A stretch of DNA of 44,585 bases from Thermostichus sp047461615 (GCF_047461615.1 NZ_JANSHI010000018.1:1-44585); one strand, 5' to 3'. Shown: positions 15,826 through 24,853, counted from the stretch's first letter. Made by a program: numbers and translations. Notes: generated by a model not told the origin, from the sequence alone.

Positions 15826-16326
15826 GTGCCAGTGCGGCTTTTCCCCCTCACCTTGCTGCTTTTGCCTATGGTGTTCAACCTCCCCCTGCAAGCCATTCCT
15901 CTGTTCTCCATCGCAGCGGACATCCTGTTGGTGTACCTGCCTATGGGCGTGGTGGGCTATGCCCGCGCCCGCGTCGGCTACGATCCCCATGCGCCCCGGG
16001 CGATGTTCGACCGGCTGCCTCCCTACGGCCAGCGGGCTACCTGGGCCCACGCCAATGGCTTCGAGGCCCTGGGCACCTTTGCGCCCTCAGCTCTAGTAGC
16101 CTACATCACCGGCCCCCACCCAGATCCCTGGCTGTTTGGCCTCAGCGGCGATGAAGGGGTGGCCGTGCTCTGCGGCGTGTTTCTGCTGGCGCGGCTGCTC
16201 TACAACTTCTTCTACATTGGCGACATTCCCATCGGGCGCTCCCTCTCCTTCTTGGTCGGGTCGCTGGCCACGCTGGGCCTGCTGCTCATCAGTCTCTTGC
16301 CGTTTCTGGGCCAAAACCTGGCCTAG
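15826..16326 (+). CDS. MAPEG family membrane protein
   Basis: The protein has 166 residues from a GTG; an ATG at 15868 would shorten it. Four hydrophobic segments and the signature ANGFEALGTFAPSALVA followed by ARLLYNFFYIGD match the MAPEG family (membrane-associated proteins in eicosanoid and glutathione metabolism). Bacterial members are mostly uncharacterised; some act on glutathione conjugates. It lies 29 bases after the ArsA-like gene, so they may be co-transcribed. Its stop overlaps the convergent DUF3326 gene by 4 bases. Confidence 0.8.
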   Translation: MPVRLFPLTLLLLPMVFNLPLQAIPLFSIAADILLVYLPMGVVGYARARVGYDPHAPRAMFDRLPPYGQRATWAHANGFEALGTFAPSALVAYITGPHPDPWLFGLSGDEGVAVLCGVFLLARLLYNFFYIGDIPIGRSLSFLVGSLATLGLLLISLLPFLGQNLA

Positions 16327-17351
16327 ACCTGCAGTCTTAGGGAAGATAGTGCCACCCCAGCCCGGTGGGCCACCACCACGCCAATGGCCTCTAGGTAGGA
16401 GCTAACTGCCACATGGGGGATCCCCAGCTGGCGAGGGTGGACCTGCATCACCGTGGCGTTTTCTGCGACAGCGATAAACAGGGGCGGGCGGGGGCGGCTA
16501 GCTAGGTAAAGCAGGCCGGGGCCGCCAAAGGCGGTGGCTGGGGCAATGACGCTATCCACCTGCTCGGCCGTCAGGTCGCCCGGCTGGGGGGGATCCCCCC
16601 TTTTAACAAACTGGGGGGCGTAGCTCAGCCCCGCCAAAACCGAGGGCAGGAAGGTAAACCCCACCTCTTCAGCGGCAGCCCGGGGGTGAACCGGCTTAGG
16701 GTCAGGATCAGGGTAGAGAGCAGGAGCGTGGGCACAAGGGATCCCCAGCTCCCGCACCACCAGGTGGCTGAGGATGGCCTCGGCTCCGGCCAGGGGATCT
16801 ACCCCCTGCCCCTGCTCGTACTGGCTAAAGTCAAGGTCGTCCGGGAAGCGGGCCACCACGGCAAGGGCCTCAGCTCCCAAGCGGACGAGCTCTTGGGCAG
16901 TTTCCAAAAGCGCATCCGGCTGGGCCAGGGATCCCTGGCTGGCGCCGGCGGGGGAGAAGCTGACGGAAACGCCTAAGGGTCGAGGGGTCAAGCGCCAGGG
17001 GCCAATGTCCAGCCCCAGGGTGGCCTGGGCGGCCTGCAAAACCTGCAGGTGGCGTTGGCGGAGATCCTCCGGGATCCCGGCATCCAGGATGACGCCGACG
17101 CGGTTTTGCCGCACTGGCCTGAGGTGCCACTCCCCGGCGCAGAAGCGATCCAGGCCGTACCCTTCCACATAGAGGACGTTCTTCAGGGGCCAAAACAGGG
17201 TGGCGCCGTTAAGCACATTGGGATGGGTGACGAGGCAGTCGACAGCAGCCGCCAAAGCGCGGGCCACCGGCAGGGCATCGCCGGCAAAGCCACCCACGCG
17301 GGCGCCGATGCCCGTGGGAACCAAAAGCAGCGCCGTGTAGGGGCGACCCAT
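16323..17351 (-). CDS. DUF3326 family protein
   Basis: The protein has 342 residues. LLVPTGIGARVGGFAGDALP at the N-terminus, THPNVLNGA, and the C-terminal PATAFGGPGLLYLA match a family known mainly from cyanobacteria and plants and described as DUF3326. The repeated Gly-rich loops and conserved Asn/His suggest an enzyme, but the reaction is unknown to me. It starts 17 bases after the protoporphyrinogen oxidase gene and is probably the last gene of that operon, which hints at a link with pigment or amino-acid metabolism without proving one. Confidence 0.8.
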   Translation of the reverse strand: MGRPYTALLLVPTGIGARVGGFAGDALPVARALAAAVDCLVTHPNVLNGATLFWPLKNVLYVEGYGLDRFCAGEWHLRPVRQNRVGVILDAGIPEDLRQRHLQVLQAAQATLGLDIGPWRLTPRPLGVSVSFSPAGASQGSLAQPDALLETAQELVRLGAEALAVVARFPDDLDFSQYEQGQGVDPLAGAEAILSHLVVRELGIPCAHAPALYPDPDPKPVHPRAAAEEVGFTFLPSVLAGLSYAPQFVKRGDPPQPGDLTAEQVDSVIAPATAFGGPGLLYLASRPRPPLFIAVAENATVMQVHPRQLGIPHVAVSSYLEAIGVVVAHRAGVALSSLRLQV

Positions 17352-17368
17352 GGGCCACTAGCGGAGGA

Positions 17369-18835
17369 CTAGGCCTGGGACAAAAGCTGCTGCGCCAGGG
17401 CCTCAGCTCGCCGCACGCAATCGCCCAGAGCTACGCCATCCAGGTAGTTGGCACACACCCAGATCCCCGGCGTCTGGGAGGCCAGGTGGGCCTGCACCTG
17501 GGCTATCCGCTGCCGGTGGCCGAGGGTGTACTGGGGGATGGCGCGGGGCCATAGGCGTTCCCCGAGGTAGATGGGCTCGACGCGGCGGGTGAGCAGAACC
17601 TGGCTAAGCTCGGCGTGGGCAATTTGCGCTCGCTCCTCAGGAGACAGCGTAGGGATGGGTGGGATCCCTTGCCGGCGGGCCAAGGCAGCATCGGTGGCGC
17701 CGCCGAGGAAGCTGAGGAAGCTGTGGTAGCCCTGGGGAGCGCGCTCGGGAAAAAGGCAGGAAGCCCAGATGGTGCCCAGGGTGCGCAGGCCCTGGGAGCG
17801 AGGGATGAGGTGGCCAAAGCCCCGCAGCGGCTGGGGCAGGGCCTCTTGGGGATAGGCCAGAGCCACCACCACTACCGGCGGATAGGGGATCTCCGCCAAG
17901 AGTTGGCTGGCTGGGGGGTTGAGCCCCTGCAGCAGCGCAGCAGCCTCATAGGCGGGGAGAGCCAGCACCACCTGGCGAGCAGCCACCCAGCGGGATCCCT
18001 CTGGCGTCTCAAAGCCCACCCAATAGAGCTCTCCCTCCCGCTTAAGCTGCACCGCTCGCCAACCCAGCCGCAGGCTGTCGCCCAGCTTTTGGGCTAGGGC
18101 CTCTGGCAACTGCTGCAGCCCCTGCCTCAGATTGCCCAGTTGGCCGCGTTTGGGCGGGGGTTGGATGGCTACGGGAGAAGGCTGGGGTCGTTGGCGCAGA
18201 GCCTGCAGGGCGCCAGCAAAGAGGCTGCCGTAGCGCTCCTCTAGGCCAGCTACCCGCGGGAAAGCCGCCACAGCGCTGAGTTGATCTGGGTCGCCGGCAT
18301 AGACTCCTGAGGTGAAGGGCTCCACTAGGCGCTCGGCCACTTCGGATCCCAGTTGTCGCTGGAAAAACTGCCGCACCGTTTCCTCGTGCCCTGGCGGCGG
18401 CGGGACAAACCCCAACAGGCCCTGCAGAGCCCGCAGCTTGCCGCCCACACTGAGCAGCCGTGAGCCCAGGGCTGCCGCGGGGCTAAGCGGCACCGGCAGC
18501 AGCTCCCTTTCCCAGTAGATGTAGCGGGGCAGCTTGGCATCGGCCAGCACCAGTTGGTCGGTCAGGCCCACCTCAGCAATGAGGTTGAGCAGGGCAGGGG
18601 TGGGGGTAAAGCTGTTGGGGCCTTCCTCCCAGCGGTAGCCGTCTTTGGACTGGGTGGAAATGCAGCCGCCGACGCGGGAGCTGGCCTCGGCCAAGAGCAC
18701 TTGAGCGGAGCTACTTCTAGCCGATAGACCCTGCCGCAGGCGCCAGGCCAGGGTGAGACCGCTGATGCCCGCCCCAAGGACGACCACCTCGGCTCTGAGG
18801 AGTTCGGGGGTTGCAAAATCCACTGCCGCCTCCAC
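17369..18835 (-). CDS. hemG: Protoporphyrinogen oxidase, FAD-dependent (HemY type)
   Basis: The protein has 488 residues. It oxidises protoporphyrinogen IX to protoporphyrin IX, the last step shared by heme and chlorophyll synthesis, using oxygen. VVVLGAGISGLTLAWRL (about 17-33) is the FAD-binding GxGxxG motif; WEEGPNSFTP and the C-terminal GIWVCANYLDGVALGDCV are typical of the flavin amine-oxidase-like PPO family. The start is a GTG with a strong GGAGGAGG site upstream. The gene follows hom by 22 bases. The symbol hemG follows common annotation of this family; hemY is the other name for the oxygen-dependent type. Confidence 0.92.
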   Translation of the reverse strand: MEAAVDFATPELLRAEVVVLGAGISGLTLAWRLRQGLSARSSSAQVLLAEASSRVGGCISTQSKDGYRWEEGPNSFTPTPALLNLIAEVGLTDQLVLADAKLPRYIYWERELLPVPLSPAAALGSRLLSVGGKLRALQGLLGFVPPPPGHEETVRQFFQRQLGSEVAERLVEPFTSGVYAGDPDQLSAVAAFPRVAGLEERYGSLFAGALQALRQRPQPSPVAIQPPPKRGQLGNLRQGLQQLPEALAQKLGDSLRLGWRAVQLKREGELYWVGFETPEGSRWVAARQVVLALPAYEAAALLQGLNPPASQLLAEIPYPPVVVVALAYPQEALPQPLRGFGHLIPRSQGLRTLGTIWASCLFPERAPQGYHSFLSFLGGATDAALARRQGIPPIPTLSPEERAQIAHAELSQVLLTRRVEPIYLGERLWPRAIPQYTLGHRQRIAQVQAHLASQTPGIWVCANYLDGVALGDCVRRAEALAQQLLSQA

Positions 18836-18857
18836 GGTGTCTGTCCTCCTCCACTTG

Positions 18858-20153
18858 CTAGCGCAACACGCGAAACAGGCTGGGGATCCCAGCCACCTGG
18901 GGGAGCTGTTGGATCTCGGCCAGCGCCTGGCGGCAGTCGGCCTCGCGCACGGTGTGGGTGAGGATTACAATCTCCGCCAGCTCCTGGTGGCATTCCTTTT
19001 GGGTGATGCTCTCCAGGCTCACCCCATGGCGGCCAAAGCAGGTGCCAATGGCCCCCATCACCCCTGGCCGATCCTGGGCCAACACCCGCACATAGAACTC
19101 CGACTGCACCTCCGCCAGCGGCAGCAGCGAGGCAATAGGGGGAGAGGCAGGCAATCCCCACAGAGGATTGGGGAGATGGGCCCCTGTCTGCAGGTGGGCA
19201 AGCAGGGTGAGCAGATCCCCGACCACAGCGCTGGCCGTTGGCCCCCGGCCCGCCCCTGGCCCAGCCAGCACCACCTGCCCCAAGGGATCCCCTTGCACCC
19301 AGACGGCGTTGTCCGCCCCGTGGATGTTGGCTAGGGGGTGGGTAACGGGCAGCAGCGCGGGGTGAACGCGAATGTCCAAGGTTGTTTCCGCTCCCTGCCC
19401 CTCAGTCCTCTGGGCGATGGCCAAAAGCTTAAAGGTATAGCCCCACTCGCGGGCATAGCGGAGGTCGGTGGGGCTGATGCTGCCGATCCCTTCGCAGGGG
19501 ATGGCCTGCCGCGGCACCGCGACCCCAAAAGCCAGGCTGGCCAAAATGGCAATCTTATCCGCCGCGTCCCATCCTTCCACATCGGCGCTGGGATCGGCCT
19601 CCGCATAGCCGCGAGCCTGGGCCTGGGCCAGCGCTTCGGCAAAGGAGCTGCCCTCCTGGGCCATCTGGCTGAGGATGAAATTGGTGGTGCCGTTGATGAT
19701 GCCCCAGACCGCCTGAATGCGGCTGGCCCGCAGCGACTGCTGCAAAGCCTGGATGATGGGGATCCCACCCCCCACCGCTGCCTCCAGGAGCACGGCCACC
19801 CTGGCCTGGGCGGCAGCCTGAAAGATCTCCATCCCATAGCGGGCAATCACTGCCTTGTTGGCCGTGATCACCGGCTTGCCGTGGTCAATGGCTTTCAGGA
19901 TAAGGCTGCGAGCCGGCTCCAGGCCGCCCATGAGCTCAATTACCACATCAATCTCTGGATCCGAGACAATCCGCTCGAGGTCAGTGGTCAGGCGCTCAGG
20001 CGGAATCGACACCAGCCGCGGCTTGTCCAGGGAACGCACCCCCACCGCCGCAATTTCGACTGCCTGCAACAGAGGATGAGGGGGGCGCTGTAAGATCTCG
20101 ACCACGCCTGTGCCGACAGTACCCAGCCCCAATAGCCCAACCCGATAGACCAC
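18858..20153 (-). CDS. hom: Homoserine dehydrogenase
   Basis: The protein has 431 residues. It reduces aspartate semialdehyde to homoserine for threonine and methionine synthesis. GLGTVGTGVVEIL is the NAD(P)-binding motif; ITANKAVIARYG, EAAVGGGIPI, GIINGTTNFIL and GYAEADPSADVEGWDAADK are catalytic-domain signatures. A C-terminal ACT domain starts around YVRVLAQDRPGVMGAI and usually gives threonine feedback. I chose the GTG at 20153 because GAGGGAG lies just upstream and the protein then starts at the dinucleotide fold; an ATG at 20231 would add 26 residues of poor quality. It is the first gene of the hom-PPO-DUF3326 cluster. Confidence 0.94.
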   Translation of the reverse strand: MVYRVGLLGLGTVGTGVVEILQRPPHPLLQAVEIAAVGVRSLDKPRLVSIPPERLTTDLERIVSDPEIDVVIELMGGLEPARSLILKAIDHGKPVITANKAVIARYGMEIFQAAAQARVAVLLEAAVGGGIPIIQALQQSLRASRIQAVWGIINGTTNFILSQMAQEGSSFAEALAQAQARGYAEADPSADVEGWDAADKIAILASLAFGVAVPRQAIPCEGIGSISPTDLRYAREWGYTFKLLAIAQRTEGQGAETTLDIRVHPALLPVTHPLANIHGADNAVWVQGDPLGQVVLAGPGAGRGPTASAVVGDLLTLLAHLQTGAHLPNPLWGLPASPPIASLLPLAEVQSEFYVRVLAQDRPGVMGAIGTCFGRHGVSLESITQKECHQELAEIVILTHTVREADCRQALAEIQQLPQVAGIPSLFRVLR

Positions 20154-20291
20154 AGCCGCTCCCTCGTCTGCCGCTCCCTGAGACCCGAAGACTTCCCTAC
20201 CTTTACCAGGTTGACACACTCCTAGTCCCATCAGGACGAGATTTTAGCCATCTATCCCAAGGCGCTTCAGGGAGGCGCGTCGAGACAGCCC

Positions 20292-20391
20292 NNNNNNNNN
20301 NNNNNNNNNNNNNNNNNNNNNNNNNNNNNNNNNNNNNNNNNNNNNNNNNNNNNNNNNNNNNNNNNNNNNNNNNNNNNNNNNNNNNNNNNNN
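20292..20391. other. Assembly gap (100 N)
   Basis: One hundred unresolved bases interrupt the 5' part of the PTPS-type gene that continues on the right. The true length is unknown. Confidence 0.98.
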
Positions 20392-21120
20392 ACGGGGGAG
20401 GTAGACGAGTACGGCATGGTGCTCAACCTCTCGCAGGTGAAGCGGGTGATTCAGGAGCGGGTAATTCGGGAGCTGAACTTGGCCTACCTCAACGAAGCTT
20501 GGCCAGAGTTTGCCCAGACCCTGCCCACCACCGAGTTCATTGCCTACGCCATCTGGCAGCGCCTGGCCGATGCTCTGCCGCTAGCCAGCGTGCGCCTCTA
20601 CGAGGATCCCCACCTTTGGGCCGAATACCGAGGAGAAGCCATGGAAGCTTACCTAACCGTTGCCACCCACTTTAGCGCCGCCCATCGCTTGGCCTTGGAT
20701 CACCTAAGTTTGGAGGAGAACACTGCCCTCTACGGCCTCTGCGCCCGCCCCCATGGCCACGGCCACAACTACGGCCTGGAGATCACCGTCAAGGGATCCA
20801 TCGACCCGCGCACGGGGATGATCGTAGACTTGGCGGCTCTGCAGCGGGTGATCGAGGAGCAAGTGGTCAAACCCCTGGATCACACCTTCTTAAACAAAGA
20901 CATTCCCTACTTTGCCCAGGTGGTGCCCACTGCGGAAAACATCGCCCTCTACATCCAGCGGCTGCTGACTCTGCCCCTGCGGGAGCTAGGGGTGCGCCTG
21001 CACCGCGTCCGCCTGCAGGAAAGCCCCAACAACAGCAGCGAGGTCTACGGGGAGTTTCCCTTGGAGGAAGCGGAGCAGGGGCTCTCTATTCACGGGACAA
21101 GCCGCCACCCTGTAGCATAG
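20392..21120 (+). CDS. Double PTPS/QueD-family protein, 5' end lost in gap
   Basis: The reading frame enters from the gap with GEVDEYGMVLNL, the mid-domain motif of the 6-pyruvoyl-tetrahydropterin synthase family, so the true start lies in or beyond the gap. After this half domain, a second full domain starts near EAYLTVATHFSAAH. It holds the zinc histidines (FSAAH and HGHGH) and CARPHGH, which fits the CxxxHGH pattern of QueD (6-carboxytetrahydropterin synthase, queuosine pathway) better than that of PTPS. The catalytic region ends with DHTFLNKD and PTAENIA. Tandem fused PTPS proteins occur in cyanobacteria, some probably in pterin-glycoside synthesis, so the pathway remains open. About 55 N-terminal residues are probably missing. 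Confidence 0.85.
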   Translation, partial: TGEVDEYGMVLNLSQVKRVIQERVIRELNLAYLNEAWPEFAQTLPTTEFIAYAIWQRLADALPLASVRLYEDPHLWAEYRGEAMEAYLTVATHFSAAHRLALDHLSLEENTALYGLCARPHGHGHNYGLEITVKGSIDPRTGMIVDLAALQRVIEEQVVKPLDHTFLNKDIPYFAQVVPTAENIALYIQRLLTLPLRELGVRLHRVRLQESPNNSSEVYGEFPLEEAEQGLSIHGTSRHPVA

Positions 21121-21121
21121 C

Positions 21122-21433
21122 GAGGATTAGCTGCGCTAGTAGACCTGCAAGTGCATCTTTTCTGGTAAGCACTCTGCCTAGGCTAAAGTTGGCTCCGTCC
21201 TTAGCCTGTGTGCTCGAGCAAGAGCAAGAAGCAACTACCGTCAGCTCGACGGGAAGTCACGCCTGGGGAGATCCCTCTGGCGGGGTGGTAGGTGTTGTTC
21301 GCGTATGCGGGACGGAGTCCTTACCTACTACTAGCTACGGGTCGTGGGAGCAGGAAGAAAGCAGAAACACGGCAAAACTGCCCTGCTGCAAACGGGAATG
21401 TTTGCTAGCGTTTCGTAGATCCTTTCAGAGCGG
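21122..21433 (+). mobile_element. TnpB-type element remnant, copy 3, with inserted 25-bp repeat
   Basis: It aligns with 2101-2370 along its whole length: GCTAGTAG at 21135, GCCTAGGCTAAAGTTGGCTC, then the C-terminal TnpB frame GSHAWGDPSGGVV and SYGSWEQEES. Relative to that copy it carries 27 extra bases around 21297-21321, a dispersed repeat that keeps the frame open. The hairpin has changed sequence (GCAAAC 21388-21393 with GTTTGC 21400-21405), and the end TTTCAGAGCGG is retained. It lies directly upstream of treS and may have displaced or supplied its promoter. Confidence 0.65.
21297..21321 (+). repeat. 25-bp dispersed repeat, copy A
   Basis: The pattern is G(T/C)TCGCGTNN followed by GCGGGACGGAGTCCT; two further copies are at 40549 and 40726. 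It contains the mini-palindrome GGAC-GGA-GTCC. Here it reads RVCGTES in the remnant tnpB frame. Confidence 0.85.
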
Positions 21434-21460
21434 TGTCTAAATCCTGTCTCTGTTGCCGAT

Positions 21461-24400
21461 ATGATGAGCCAAGCTCTTCTGCGCAGCATCGTCTCTCCCC
21501 TAACCTCCAACCCCCTCTGGTACAAAGACGCGATCATCTACGAGCTACCGGTGCGCGCCTTTTTTGACAGTGACGGCGATGGCGTGGGCGACTTCCAGGG
21601 CTTGACCGAAAAGCTGGACTATTTGCAAGAACTGGGGATTACAGCCGTCTGGCTGCTGCCGTTTTTTCCTTCTCCTCTAAAGGATGACGGCTACGACGTT
21701 TCCGACTTTACCAACGTTAACCCCGAGCTGGGCACTCTAGAAGACTTCAAGATCTTTCTGGATGCTGCCCATCAACGCGGGATTCGCGTCATCATCGAGC
21801 TTATCCTCAACCACACCTCGGATCAGCACCCCTGGTTTCAGCGGGCCCGACGAGCTGCTCCCGGCACCCCCGAGCGCGACTTCTACGTTTGGAGCGATAC
21901 CCCCGAAAAGTACAAAGAGGCCCGCATCATCTTTCAGGACTTTGAAACCTCCAACTGGACCTGGGATCCGGTGGCCAAAGCCTACTACTGGCACCGCTTC
22001 TACTCCCACCAGCCAGATCTCAACTACGACAACCCCGCCGTGCAAAAAGCCATGTTCGAGGTGGTGGACTTTTGGCTGAGCATGGGGGTAGATGGCATGC
22101 GGCTGGACGCCGTGCCCTATCTCTACGAGCGGGAAGGCACCTCCTGCGAGAGTCTGCCGGAAACCCATGCCTTTCTCAAGGCTCTGCGCCGACACATCGA
22201 CCAGAGGTACCCCGACCGCATGCTGCTGGCTGAGGCCAACCAGTGGCCGGAAGATGCCGTAGCCTACTTCGGCGATGGGGACGAGTGCCACATGGAGTTC
22301 CACTTCCCCCTCATGCCACGGCTCTTTATGGCCCTCCAGATGGAGGATCGCTTCCCCATCGTTGACATCCTGCAACAAACCCCTCCCATTCCCGAAACCT
22401 GCCAGTGGGCCATTTTCCTGCGCAACCACGACGAGCTCACCCTGGAGATGGTCACTGACGAGGAGCGGGACTACATGTACCAGGTCTACGCCAAGGATCC
22501 CAAGGCGCGGATCAACCTGGGCATCCGCCGCCGCTTGGCTCCTCTCTTGGGCAACAGCCGCCGCCGCATTGAGCTGATGAGCAGCCTCCTGTTTTCCCTG
22601 CCGGGGACGCCGGTGATCTACTACGGCGACGAGATTGGCATGGGAGACAACATCTACCTAGGGGATCGCAACAGCGTGCGCACCCCCATGCAGTGGAGCG
22701 CTGACCGCAACGCTGGCTTTTCGCGGGCCAACCCCCAGAAGCTCTACCTGCCCGTCATCATCGACGCCGAGTACCACTACGAAGCCGTCAACGTGGAAGC
22801 GCAGCGGAATAACCCCCATTCCCTCTGGTGGACGATGAAGCGGATGATTGCCGTGCGCAAGCGCTTCCAGGCCTTTGGCCGCGGCTCTTTTGAGGTGCTG
22901 CACCCGGAAAACCGCAAGGTGCTGGCCTTTGTGCGGGCCTACGGCGACGAGCGCATCCTGGTGGTGGCCAATCTCTCGCGCTACGCCCAGTGGGTGGGGC
23001 TGGATCTGTCCCCGTGGGAAGGGTTGATCCCAGTGGAGATCTTTGGGCGCACCGAGTTTCCCCCCATTGGGCGGCTGCCCTATTTCCTAACGCTGGGCCC
23101 CCACTCTTTTTACTGGTTCTCCCTCGAGACCAAAACGAAGCAAATTCACCTCAGCCCTAGCAGGCCAGAGGAGCAGGCTCGCCCGGCCACGCTGGTTGTT
23201 CAAGATGGTAGTTGGGAGAGCCTCTTTCAAGGGGAAAACCAGAAGCAGGTGGAGGCCGTCTTGGGAGACTACCTCTACCGTTGTCAGTGGTTCAGCTCCA
23301 AAAACCGCCAGCTCCAGTCAATCCACATTTTGCAGGCCATCCCTTGCCGTCGAGAAGGGGATCCCTTGCTGCGAAGCCAGATCTTGCTTCTCCAGGCCGA
23401 GTTCCTCGAGGGAGACACAGAGCTCTACTCTTTACCCGTGGGCTATGCCACTCAAGAAGCAGCCGTACACCTGCGCGTAGAGGCGCCCCAGGCAGTCATC
23501 CTCCCTGTGCAAGTGGCCGGAGAGCCAACGGAAGTGATCTTCGACGCTCTGGCTGATAAGACCTTCTTGTTGGGTCTGCTACAGATGATTGTGCAGCAGA
23601 GCCGTCTGCGCCACGGTCGGGGAGAGCTTTGGGCCACTAGCTTTGCCACGCTTGAGTACGACCCCAGCTTGGAGCCCCGCCTCCTCAAGGCGGAGCAGAG
23701 CCACACCTCGGTGGTCTACGGCAACCAGTACCTCCTCAAGCTCTACCGCCGGGTGGCTGAGGGGGTAAACCCGGAGCTGGAGGTTGGCCGCTACCTGCTA
23801 GAGCACCATCCCCAGGTGCGGGTGCCGCGGCTGTTGGGATCCCTGGAGTATCGTCGTCGCCGCGGGACGCGAGGCTCTGAGATTACCTTGGCCATTTTGC
23901 AGGAGTACATCCCCAACGAGGGAGATGCCTGGCACTACACCCTAGACACTTTGGAACAGTTCTTCGAAACCGTGCTTGTCCACCACGCCGCGGTGGAAGC
24001 GGTGCCGGTGCCTCAGGGCTCCTTCCTAGAGCTTGCGCAGCTTCCCCTGCCGGAGCTGGCCTATGCCACCATTGGCAGCTACCTGGAGTCGGTGCGGATC
24101 TTAGCCAAGCGCACCGCCGAACTCCACCTTGCCCTGGCCGCTGACACCGAGAACAAAGACTTTGCGCCGGAGCCTTTCTCCAGCCTTTACCAGCGCTCCA
24201 TCTACCAATCCCTGCGCAACTTGGTGGGCCAGGTGTTTCCCGTCTTAGCCAAGCAGATCCCCAACCTGCCAGAGCTGGAGGCCAAGCTAGCCCGGACGGT
24301 TTACGACCAAGAGAGGGAGATCATGAGCCGCTTCCGCCTGATCCTGGAGCGGAAGATCACGGCTTTGCGCACCCGCTGCCACGGGGATTACCACCTGGGC

Positions 24401-24844
24401 CAGGTGCTATTTACCGGCAAGGACTTTTTCATCATCGACTTTGAGGGCGATCCGCGACGATCCCTGGGGGAGCGCCGCCTCAAACGCTGCCCCCTGCGGG
24501 ATGTGGTGGCGATGCTGCGCTCTTTCCACTACGCTGTTCACACCGCCTTGCGCCAGCAACTGGAAAGCGGCCTGGTCTGCGGAGACAAGTGCCCTGACAT
24601 GGGGCGCTGGGCCCAGTTTTGGTACCGCTGGGTTTGTGCTGCTTTCTTGGCCGAATATCTGCAGGTGGCTTCCCAAGGGGCTTTTCTGCCCCGCAGCCCG
24701 CAGGAGCTGGAAGTGTTGTTGGATGCCTATCTGCTGGAGAAAGCTATTGACGAGCTGGGCTATGAGCTCAACCACCGCCCCGAGTACGTGGAGATCCCTC
24801 TGCGCGGGATCCTACAATTGCTAGGCATTTCCACCAAGGTCTGA
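21461..24844 (+). CDS. treS: Trehalose synthase-maltokinase fusion
   Basis: The protein has 1127 residues. The N-terminal part (about 15-560) is a GH13 trehalose synthase that interconverts maltose and trehalose: nucleophile Asp216 in MRLDAVPYL, acid/base Glu258 in LLAEANQ and Asp324 in RNHDELTLE are all present. The C-terminal part (about 600-1120) is a maltokinase that makes maltose 1-phosphate; HGDYHLGQ (His974) and IIDFEGDP are its kinase-like catalytic and metal motifs. Together they can channel trehalose to maltose 1-phosphate for GlgE-type glucan synthesis, but no glgE is in this window. No clear ribosome binding site precedes the paired ATG codons, and the upstream DNA is a mobile-element remnant. 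Confidence 0.95.
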   Translation: MMSQALLRSIVSPLTSNPLWYKDAIIYELPVRAFFDSDGDGVGDFQGLTEKLDYLQELGITAVWLLPFFPSPLKDDGYDVSDFTNVNPELGTLEDFKIFLDAAHQRGIRVIIELILNHTSDQHPWFQRARRAAPGTPERDFYVWSDTPEKYKEARIIFQDFETSNWTWDPVAKAYYWHRFYSHQPDLNYDNPAVQKAMFEVVDFWLSMGVDGMRLDAVPYLYEREGTSCESLPETHAFLKALRRHIDQRYPDRMLLAEANQWPEDAVAYFGDGDECHMEFHFPLMPRLFMALQMEDRFPIVDILQQTPPIPETCQWAIFLRNHDELTLEMVTDEERDYMYQVYAKDPKARINLGIRRRLAPLLGNSRRRIELMSSLLFSLPGTPVIYYGDEIGMGDNIYLGDRNSVRTPMQWSADRNAGFSRANPQKLYLPVIIDAEYHYEAVNVEAQRNNPHSLWWTMKRMIAVRKRFQAFGRGSFEVLHPENRKVLAFVRAYGDERILVVANLSRYAQWVGLDLSPWEGLIPVEIFGRTEFPPIGRLPYFLTLGPHSFYWFSLETKTKQIHLSPSRPEEQARPATLVVQDGSWESLFQGENQKQVEAVLGDYLYRCQWFSSKNRQLQSIHILQAIPCRREGDPLLRSQILLLQAEFLEGDTELYSLPVGYATQEAAVHLRVEAPQAVILPVQVAGEPTEVIFDALADKTFLLGLLQMIVQQSRLRHGRGELWATSFATLEYDPSLEPRLLKAEQSHTSVVYGNQYLLKLYRRVAEGVNPELEVGRYLLEHHPQVRVPRLLGSLEYRRRRGTRGSEITLAILQEYIPNEGDAWHYTLDTLEQFFETVLVHHAAVEAVPVPQGSFLELAQLPLPELAYATIGSYLESVRILAKRTAELHLALAADTENKDFAPEPFSSLYQRSIYQSLRNLVGQVFPVLAKQIPNLPELEAKLARTVYDQEREIMSRFRLILERKITALRTRCHGDYHLGQVLFTGKDFFIIDFEGDPRRSLGERRLKRCPLRDVVAMLRSFHYAVHTALRQQLESGLVCGDKCPDMGRWAQFWYRWVCAAFLAEYLQVASQGAFLPRSPQELEVLLDAYLLEKAIDELGYELNHRPEYVEIPLRGILQLLGISTKV

Positions 24845-24853
24845 GGATTCTGG

